Below are positions 55,984-64,000 of a stretch of 64,000 bases of DNA, one piece after another. This DNA comes from Puccinia triticina. Its lineage: Eukaryota; Basidiomycota; Pucciniomycetes; Pucciniales; Pucciniaceae. Location: NCBI RefSeq assembly GCF_026914185.1, contig NC_070574.1:2852501-2916500 (forward strand), in the 5' to 3' direction. The translations under genes and the position numbers were made by a program. The stretch's first letter is position 1. Every line of letters starts with the position of its first letter. The notes beneath the pieces are model-generated. The model made no database searches, was not told the origin of the DNA, and saw only the letters and a program-made list of their open reading frames with translations.

Positions 55984-58381
55984 GGATTTGTACAGCTCAG
56001 CTGACCTGGAGGAGTGGCTCCACCACCCCTTGATGTCACCTTTGGAGTGACACGTCCCAACAGCATTTGATGGAACTGCGCATCTAGTCGAAGCACAAGA
56101 TCTTCGCCGTGCTGCCTTTGTCAGACGCCAGCAGGTCACCGTGGAATTGGATCCGCTCCTTTCAACCCCAGCATCCCACACAACAGGAACCTCAACTAGG
56201 CTTGGTCAACACGTGAACCCATCACTCTTGGCCACTTCCCCAACCCCTATTTCTCGACCAAGAGAGGCTCAGCCTCTCAAGCAAGATTCAGAAAGTCCTA
56301 AGGTTCGAATACACATTGAGTACCTATTGCTCACGCCAATGCCCAACCAAAATCCTCCAACCAATGTTTGCAAACAATGAGTCCCCACCCCAAATGCCCC
56401 CTTAACTAAGAAATTTGTTTCAGATGAGGATAAGATAGTTCTTGAGTGGAGTCCGCATGATGCTAACCTAGAATCATTCAAAAGTTTAGAAATCAAACGG
56501 CTTGATAATGACAACCTTGCTAGATTTGTTCGCGACCAGGACAAAGAGGGGAAAATTTACTGGAATGCCATCATCCCCTTTAAACGTACCTTTGCAGCAA
56601 GTCAGAAGAAGCGACTCGACTCATCCAAACTCTTCAAACAGTTCCTCTTGATTGGCGAAGGGGCATCAGAAGACCGGAAGATTGTAGTGCGCTTGGTCCA
56701 GAAAGATCCAAAGGTCACAGCTGAGGTGAGTGAAGGATTCCTGGATTTAATGGTTTGATAATCGACTGAATTTGGTTTTAAATCTTTTAGAAAGAATCAG
56801 TGTACAAGCATCTCAAGAGCATCCATACGGGTTCCAGTTCCGCGGGGACACCAAGTGATTCACCCTCCAAAGGCGCACGGGCGGCGGCTTCCCTTTCCGA
56901 CTTGGTCATACAGCTCAAGATCATTCACAAACCCTCCTCGGAGCACAGTGGAAGTCACAAGATTGGTGTGTTTATCAATCCTAGCCAATTACCGGGAACG
57001 CAGTGGGAGGTGATAATGTCCAAGGAGCTGCGGACCCAAGGCAGTCCCCCAGCGGCAAAGGCCCGTGGGTGTGACGGGCCAGAGAACGCGCAGAAAGGCG
57101 GCGGCACCAAGGAGCGCAGCAGGCGCAAAGCATATGCTGCGGCAGGAACCACAAGTCCGGCAGGCAGAGACCAAGAGCTCGGTACCGTTGGCCAAAGAAA
57201 CCTATCGGAACGGAATAATACTCGTCAAGGTTTCAACCTTAACCGTCCGCCGGGAGAGGATAAAAGAAATCTCTTTTTTTGCCCCACCCACCCGCCCAGT
57301 TAGGGGTCCCACCCGCCCTTCGGGCTCGGACCTTAGGGAGGTGTCCCTATACAGCCTGGATGGAGGGGAGTGACCTAAAGACACACGCCCCCCTCTCCTC
57401 TCAAGGCCAGGCCAGCAGAGATCAAATCTGCGCACGGCAGGCAAAAAGAGTGAGAAGAGGATTCCATCCCCCCACAACCCATACTCAAGTAACTCAAGTA
57501 GCTCGGAGATAACAGGTATCTCAGGCTACTCTAGACGACTAAAAGGAATTTATCCTAGGTTAGTTGTTGAAAGATTCAACTAGGAAAAGTGCGCCATGAA
57601 GCGCAACAGGAATAAATTCCTCGGCGGGCTGCAAACATAGCGGCAGATTGGATGAGAACCCTGATGAATATTTTACCTTGACCCGGCACAAACAACTCGC
57701 TGGGCTCAAGCTATTGTAAGTCTCACGACCCCGCTTTTATTGCTGATACATATGTCACTGAGAAAAAAAATAATGCTGTTGTACATTCAGAGGTCTCAAA
57801 ACAGCGGGGTTACTCTCAAATGCCCCCCAAAATCCAACCTTTTCCAATTCAAGAAGAAAGCACCAAGGGTACCCAAGATTGTGCCAAATACTCCCGCGAT
57901 TCCAGCCATATCAGCCACTTCCCCAGCCGCTTTCCAACCTCTATCAATGATGAATTTGATGTTCAACCCGATGAACATGATGAGCATGATGAACATGATG
58001 GGTATGCCCACAAATGGCCTCAGCTTAGGATTGACTCAAAAAAAAGAGACTTGCTCAAGATTGATTCCAACAAACACGACTAGCTCAGAAAGCAAAGGGT
58101 CCGGGTCCAGCTTAAATCAACCTAGATCCCAACCATCCCGTCCAAACACACCTATGGACGAGGGCACTCTTGCAGACTTCTTACGGTTTGCCCATGTTGA
58201 TCCAGACTCCACCGCAGTGAATGATGGAATGAGAAGCCTTGGTATAACACACTGGTCCATGTTTCAGTTGTTTCAAGCCCGCAAGCTTCATGAGGCAGGA
58301 ATTCCAGAAGGACCGGCCCAATCGCTTGTGAATTTTGCTCAGCAATATCCCGATCATTTGAGGCGACATCGTGGGACTTAG
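55984..58381 (+). pseudogene. Passenger gene of the Tc1-type element, several breaks
   Basis: Coding pieces on the plus strand. About 55984-56302 (DLYSSADLEEWLHHPLMSP, then TGA, then AHLVEAQDLRRAAFVRRQQV); about 56423-56725 (LEWSPHDANLESFKSLEI, IIPFKRTFAASQKKRL, FKQFLLIGEGASEDRKIVV), spliced through a 65-bp intron to 56791-57020; a segment near 57650-57715 that changes frame by one base (NPDEYFTLT, then AQTTRWAQAI); and, after a 75-bp intron, 57791-58381, ending in GTLADFLRFAHVDP, LGITHWSMFQLF and LHEAGIPEGPAQSLV. The last part resembles a small helical SAM-like fold but I cannot name the family. About 600 GC-rich bases (57020-57620) interrupt it. It is probably non-functional here. Confidence 0.6.
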
Positions 58382-58911
58382 TATTTATCAAGGCAATGTA
58401 TCCGGGCCTTTGCCTTGTTACTTTCTGTTGTTCCCTGTATCATCTCCTTTTTTCTATCTCTCAATCATAGATGGGTTTTATTTTTGTACGCAAAATTTTT
58501 TCTCTTCTCTGCCGCATATTGCAAATGATCACTCTATCTTCAATCATAGTCAATCATAGATGTTTTTGATTTTCCCATGTTGTATCCTTTTTTCATCTTT
58601 AAGCAAATGTTTTCTCTTCTCTGCCGGAAATAACAAATGAGCACGACTAAGTTTTGTGCATCACCAGAAACAACGACCGGAAATAACAAATGAGCACAAC
58701 TAAGTGTTGTGCATCATTAACACCTTGTGAGATCCTTTTTTAAGGTTGTTTGCATAGACTAAGAATCATAGAACTAGATACACTGGATGAGAACCGAAAG
58801 AATTGAGAAAAGGGAGACAAGAGCAAGAGAAAGGAGATAAGAAAGGAGAGAGACAGGCCAGCCAAAGAAAGGAGAGAGGGAAGCGTGCAGAAGGAAGGAA
58901 TACAAGAACAG

Positions 58912-60016
58912 TTATTCAATATATCCAGAGCCTTGGAACAGGCTTCTGATGAGCTCTGGGGTGAAAACAAGTGTAGAATATTCCTCAATCTCAACCCCAT
59001 TGGTTTCACCCCCATCTAACTCACCATATCTTTGTAAAGTTGACTTTAATACACTGAATGCCTTCTCTATTGGATCCATATTGGGGGAGTTTGGCGGCAG
59101 GTAGACTAAATGGCATCCCCGTTCCTCGACAATCTCCTCAATCTGGCCATTGTGATGGATTTGTGCGTTATCCATTACCAAAAGGCTGTTAGGCCTGGGG
59201 AAAGGGTTTATGTTGGGGAGCTTGAAAAAATGAGAGCATGCCAAATGAGCATAACAGTAAGCAATTTGAGCCAAAGGGACTCACCAAAACATGCTCCAGG
59301 TAATATTCAAAATCTACTTGTTTGGCCGTCTCCTGCTGGATCATGACAGAAACAAGCCCGCTAAGGGCGACTGCTGGAATGAGGTTAAAGCGGTGTGTTG
59401 CCCGTCCAACCACGGCTCTTTGTGTTCTCTCCCCAACTGTGGCCCAACCTTGGGTACGAAGAACCCCGTCCAGACAGATCCCGCTTTCATCTGGCCATGA
59501 GAGGGATGAGTATTTTATGAGCAATGGATGTTAATTAAGTTACAAAAAAAAAAAACCAGTGAAAACAAGGCATTCAGGGTTGTAGTCGGCCATTAGGATG
59601 GTGTAGTTTGCTCGTTTCTCCATGTCTTGATGGGGATGAACCTTCCTCATTGTCTTGCACAATAAATTCAATTGTTTGTGCAGCTTGTTTGATATTGTCT
59701 GTATAGATATTCGAGTATTGCATTTCTCAATGAGCCTGTTTTGAATTTCTTCCAGATATACAGTTGGTTTTTTGGCAACCATCTCCCACACAAAGGTGCG
59801 TTCTTCATCACTGAGAGCTAACAGGCAACCCCTTTTCTGGTAGGTTGCTGGATTGGTGACAACAGACCTAGTTCTTTTGTAAAGTGATAACCATTGTTGC
59901 AGAGAATTGGAACTGACATCGGATGCATGTGAGACATTGATCTCTTCCAAAGTTAATCCATCCAGGGCTGCCTGAACAACGGAGTATTTGAATGAAGCTA
60001 AATATTTGTGATACAT
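58912..60016 (-). CDS. Tc1-family DD34E transposase, intact, two introns
   Basis: Cut-and-paste transposase of 324 residues. Exons 59557-60016, 59285-59490 and 58912-59220; introns of 66 and 64 bp with consistent phases. The N-terminal third is a helix-turn-helix DNA-binding region (LEEINVSHASDVSSNSLQQW, ISIQTISNKLHK). The catalytic triad is complete: D in VFTDESGI (formed across intron 1), D in LLVMDNAQIHH, and E in NMDPIEKAF, with 34 residues between the last two. RTQGWA and LPPNSPNMDPIE are typical Tc1/IS630 blocks. The start is the ATG at 60014-60016; an AG just upstream and a gtaaga donor near 60088 suggest a 5' exon reaching into the right TIR. No stops or shifts, so it may be active. 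Confidence 0.9.
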
Positions 60017-60449
60017 TGCCTGCAATGAGATTCTATCAGATTTATGATTGTTGCAGGGTGAACCAAATAGAAGGAGGAGTGGATCTTACAATTGATTGAA
60101 GTGGGTTGCACTGGCCAATATCCAAAAGCTTTTGCAAGCCTCTGGCCAATATCCTGGGTGATTGATCTGTCTTGGCAAGGATTCACATGGTCCAGCGGTT
60201 CCAGCGGTCCTCAAAGTGCTGTTGGTAGTGGCGGTGGTGACTGGTGTGGCCCGGCGATTGGTGGGAGTGGTCGCAATAGGCTGGCACAGTCAGTGGTGGT
60301 GGTAGCCTGGCGCTACCGCCGGCAGCGCTGCTGTGAGGCGCGCTTGGCCCGTGTGCATGGTGGTCTGCAGCTGCGCAAAACCTTTGCAGCTGCGGCCAAA
60401 AGCTTATGAATTTGTGGCCCAAGTCGCAAGCAATTTTGGATCTGCTGTA

Positions 60450-61103
60450 TATTCTGCCCCTATGATTTGAAATAAATTATCAAGTCAGAGATTTTCTTCA
60501 CTCAAACCACCTCGAGCCTCCTTGGTCCAATCCAAGTCCCTTCTGGATTGTCCCCTCCTTACTTTCTCATTTCCTCATGAGCTGAAAATCTCTCAGCCTT
60601 TTATGCAGGCACTGCAGGGGACTGCTCCCCACCCAAAAGCATGCACCAAACACAGCTTACACAAGCTGTAGGTGCATACAACATGCTAATGCAGTTGACA
60701 GGCAAGATTAGCAGTAGTAAGCTACTCTACTACTCCTCAGGCTACTCTTGCAGCAACATGGATGCTCTCATGCTTACAGGTGGGTCACTTACATTGCAGG
60801 GTCACTGTGTATATCACTGCAAGAAAAACTCAAGAAACTGATGCCAGTTGACATGCAGCAATCTCAAGGACTTGGCTGAAACAACATCATACAGTGGCCG
60901 ACTACCTGTGGTGCCATAACCTTTCTGCCATTCACAAACCGGCCTGCCCGGGGTGACAGGACTACGGTTTGTGTTTGGTCAGAACCATCAGACATGCGCA
61001 TGGAAGTGTGGGTATTGCAATCCAAACGGCTGGGGAAAGGGGTAGACGGCGTTGAACTGCTGGCAAAGAGCGAGAGCCGACATGAGAGGGAAGCCAGCGG
61101 AGT
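60450..61103. other. Gene-free stretch
   Basis: Between the Tc1-type element and the GC-rich gene. No repeats or supported frames; probably the 3' flank of the gene at 61104. Confidence 0.4.
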
Positions 61104-62956
61104 TCAGACGCGTCTCCAAAGCTTTCTAGGGGTGCCCGAGCGAGTCTCGAAGGGGACCCAGAGCTGGCCGTTGCGCTTGATCTTGCCCTCGACGGTGTTT
61201 CGGCTGCGGATCCAATGGAGCCACTGGGTGTGGCGGAGGTGCTTGCGGGCGAGAGCCTCGTCGAGCATGGAGCGGATGGCGGCGAAATGGGCGGGCTCGA
61301 AGCCCTGGCCGAGCCACCAGGTAGCCCTGCGCAGGGCGAGGATGAGCGGGTAGGTGCGCTCGGCCAGGGGCACCAGGTAGGCCCCGGGATCGGCTGTGAG
61401 GGGACAGCCCGGCCCGCGCAAGGCCTCGTCGATCTGGCCGGCGAGCACCGCTGCCAGACTAGTCTCGGCCGACACGGTCGACGGGCCTCCGACCGCGGCG
61501 GTGACCAACGGGGTGCCGGATGCTGCTCGGGGCGGCGGCTTGGCCATCCGGGCCAACAGGCCTTCGAGGTCCCACACCGGCACCGGTCCGTCGCGAAGAT
61601 CGAGCGAGAAGAGCAGCGCGTCCTGCCGCTCCGCCGGGCCCTGCTTGGTCGATAGCGGCGCAGGACTCGACCCCTCAGGAGATTGGAGCGCCGCGAGCTG
61701 GCGGAACAGGCTGGATGACTTGACGAGTATCGCGCCGAGAGAGGCGGAAGGGTCTGGGAGGTCCTGGCCGACGGGGGGCCCGGGATCCTCGGGCCCGGCC
61801 GGGCTGGACGGCAGGAGACTTTTCAGGTAGCTGAGCAGGACCGGGCCGCTGGCCACGGCCGGATGCTCGGAGATCCTGGCCATGGTTCCCGGGCGCGCTG
61901 CGCCGACCAAGTGGTCCAGAGAGGCGACCGTGCCCGACCTAGGCCGGCCCAACGAGGCCCGCAAGACGACGGATTCCTGGGCGACGCGGCGGACGAGTTG
62001 GCTGGCGATCTGGTCGGCCAGATGGGGCGAGAACTTGGGCTCGTGGGTGAACCTGTAGAGCGGGCCTGTGGGACCGCAAGGGTGGTGGATTGAGAGGCGT
62101 GAGCGAGGCCTGCGTGGGGGTGGCGCGCCCGCGCTTTTTCCGACTCACGCAACTTTTTACGATGCTTGAGGATGTCTTGGTGGCACAGTATCCAGACCGA
62201 CATGCCGGCTTTCTTGGATACCCAGTAGGGGTGTAAGATCCGATTGGGCGTCAGGTACGCCCCCGGCCCGTCCTCTCGTCCTTTCTTACTCTTCCCGGCT
62301 GGTCGGCTCTGTTGTTGATGATGATGATGTTGTTGTTGCTGTTGCTGCTGCTCTGATTCAGGGGGAGATTCTCGAGAAGGCGCCCATTTGAAAAAACTGA
62401 AGGAAATCATAAGGTCTAAGCTCACAATCAGTTGTATGTGTTTCTGCATATGGGATCCAGAAGAGAGAGAAAAAATGGAGAATCGGACGTACCTGATGGC
62501 AAGATTGTGCCGGTGAATGCATCGAGACGTTGGAAGGAGTTGAGGAGTTTTTCGGTCTGAGCTAGGGGATGTAGAGAGGCGGATCAGGTTGGTGGAGACA
62601 TGTGGAACATAGGAAGGTGAAGGCCATGTATGTACGTGTGCTCTGCGGGTGCGCATCTTGAGGGCCCGGAGCTTGAAGCGGGCCAGGCGTTCGTCCTTGG
62701 ACTCGTTCCAGCGGGGCGTGAAGCGATTGAGCCACTTGAGCCGGGCGTGCTCGGATTCGGGCAGGGACAGGGGCGAGTTGTGGTCGATGAGTGGCGAGAG
62801 GCCGATGGATTTGAGTCGGGATGGCGATGGCAGTCGGACGGGCACCCGGGGCGATTCTTGAATCCGAGATCCGCTCCCTCCGCCCGGCCGGGACGGGCTG
62901 GAAGTCTTTCCGAGGGGATGGCTCAGCCGGCTCGGCCGTGCACTCTTCCAGCTCAT
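61104..62956 (-). CDS. Hypothetical protein, 557 residues, GC-rich gene
   Basis: Three exons, 62493-62956, 62149-62396 and 61104-62065, with introns of 96 and 83 bp (gtacgt and gtgagt donors) and consistent phases. The second join restores KHRKKLR-PLYRFTHEPKFSP, which is clearly coding. The N terminus is basic and Ser/Pro-rich (a possible mitochondrial or disordered leader). A Gln/His run (SEQQQQQQQHHHH) lies near residue 175. The conserved-looking core includes YLTPNRILHPYWVSKK, VWILCHQDILKHRKKL and, at the C terminus, LRRATWWLGQGFEPAHFAA, TQWLHWIRSRNTVEGKIKR and NGQLWVPFETRSG. I do not recognise the family. GC content is far above that of its surroundings. Confidence 0.75.
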
Positions 62957-64000
62957 CGTCGTTGCTCCTCCTTGCTGGCGGGATCCTCGGCGGCTGGAGG
63001 TGAGCCCCACTATGCTGTGACATCCCCGACGTCCGCGCGGGACACCCTCCGGCTGCAGGAGAGGCTTATCGCTTTGCGCCGACCGAGAGGAGGAGCGGAG
63101 CACGCCGTCTGGGATCTTCTGATACAGCGCTTGGGCGGCTGATTAGTGGAGAACGGCGGCGCCTCATGAAGTGTTCTGTACAAGCCGACAATTATCTGGG
63201 TGGTGTGGTGGAGGAAGGACCAGCTGAACGCAAACAAAAGTCCAGATTGGAAATATGTATGTACTGCATCTCGCCAGCTCATCCCTGTCAACAAGACTTC
63301 CTATCAGCCCATCTCTGTCTTTATCTTTACATATCCCTGAGACTGGCCACCCCACTGCCAGCCCGCGCCCTTCCGACCGCGACTTCAGCAACTCTCCGCC
63401 CGGAACCCGCCGCCTGCCGAGCCAGACACCCGCCGAGTGGACCAGCCAACCTCCTATGTAACACAACCTCCTCCAAACACCCCCCCACCAGACCGAGACA
63501 GCCTTCTGCCCAGCCGTAGCCGCACATCCACGTCTGTCTATCTCGTGCCGCCATCCGACTCCTGCTTGGTAAGCCCCGCTTCTTTCTTCTCGCTGTTCGG
63601 CTCGCCCTGCCCCGGACGCTCGCACCACCATCGCCCCATCTCCTCCTCAACGCCGTCGTCATCATTTGCAAACCCTCCTTCTTGAATATGCATCCCCCAC
63701 CTTGGATATCCTTATTACCAACACATACATCTTTATTTATTTGTTTACGAATGCCTCCATTGCCATCGTTACGACAGGCCAACTCTGGCCCTGGTGTTCA
63801 GCTGTCCAGGCCCCCATCCCATCCCATCCCTCGTTGACTGCGCGCGTATGTCGGACTAGGAGCCAGCAAATGAATATGTATGCTCGCATGTTTCATCTCA
63901 AAAGCAGTGCCCCTGTGGCGTGTATGCTGCTTCAACCATCTCGCAGTTTACATAGGTATATTATATCCCGGCACCAGTTCCTGCCGAGGGCATCCCCATC
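62957..64000. other. Upstream region of the GC-rich gene, window edge
   Basis: GC-rich to about 63650 (promoter and 5' UTR of the minus-strand gene), then pyrimidine-rich DNA. Frames on both strands at 63164-63782 overlap each other without recognisable motifs. A promoter for a gene beyond the window is possible. Confidence 0.4.

Larger units (their letters stand above)
55608..60447. mobile_element. Tc1-type transposon of 4.84 kb with long TIRs and a passenger gene
   Basis: It is bounded by TA (55606-55607 and 60448-60449). TIRs 55608-55888 and 60160-60447 start CAGCAGATCCAAAATTGCTT and pair over about 280 bp; the right one has 19 extra bases and the left a longer CAC run. The interior has two convergent genes: a transposase on the minus strand and a second, broken gene on the plus strand. 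Tc1/mariner elements are usually 1-2.5 kb with one gene, so both size and content are unusual. Confidence 0.88.

Noticed and set aside
61215..61830. Plus-strand frames of 144-146 codons
   Set aside because: GC-rich antisense of the 61104-62956 gene; no domain and no splice logic.
62562..63023. 153-codon minus-strand frame
   Set aside because: Alternative frame over exon 1 of the 557-residue gene; it does not connect to exon 2 in phase.

Overview
The window is nuclear DNA of a filamentous basidiomycete, most likely a rust fungus (Pucciniales). The evidence is short GT-AG introns of about 55-200 bp, a few host genes separated by long repeat-filled gaps, layered transposable elements, and a fungal-type gene set (bZIP factor, F-box/WD protein, NSRP1-like splicing regulator, lineage-specific proteins with tiny first exons). 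The species call is inference; gene structures were worked out by hand from splice sites and reading frames.

Layout. 0.2-2.1 kb: a spliced hAT transposase whose frame stays open across seven exons. 2.8-5.0 kb: a non-coding terminal-inverted-repeat (TIR) element filled with hairpin repeats. 9.4-11.2 kb: a bZIP transcription factor on the minus strand. 11.5-20.3 kb: fold-back elements, small TIR elements with clean target-site duplications (TSDs), a decayed Helitron helicase and hairpin arrays. 21.1-22.7 kb: a three-exon protein of unknown function. 23-36.5 kb: a gene desert with at least six small DNA transposons, including a family with TIRs beginning CAAC and 7-bp TSDs. 36.6-45.4 kb: a four-level nest. 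An unnamed repeat holds a TIR element, which holds a complete Ty3 chromovirus (37279-43217) and, separately, a CACTA-like element carrying a 33-bp minisatellite. 45.4-52.9 kb: the densest host block, with an F-box/WD gene, a small two-exon gene, a 489-residue unknown and the NSRP1-like gene. 53.1-54.7 kb: a second copy of the repeat seen at 23-24.5 kb. 55.6-60.4 kb: a 4.84-kb Tc1-type transposon with TIRs of about 285 bp, an intact intron-containing DD34E transposase and a broken passenger gene. 61.1-63.0 kb: a GC-rich three-exon host gene.

Most notable points. The Ty3 element has what looks like a complete -1 frameshift signal at gag/pol (slippery heptamer, 3-nt spacer, perfect 10-bp stem). 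It also has a primer-binding site that pairs with 10 nt inside its own LTR, which is the Tf1-type self-priming arrangement. It carries one in-frame TGA in integrase and, independently, a one-base break in gag. The TGA, two of the three LTR-LTR differences and a stop in the Helitron relic all fit TCG-to-TTG change, the RIP-like context reported for Pucciniomycotina. The Tc1-type element with a second, convergent gene is the best candidate for an undescribed system.
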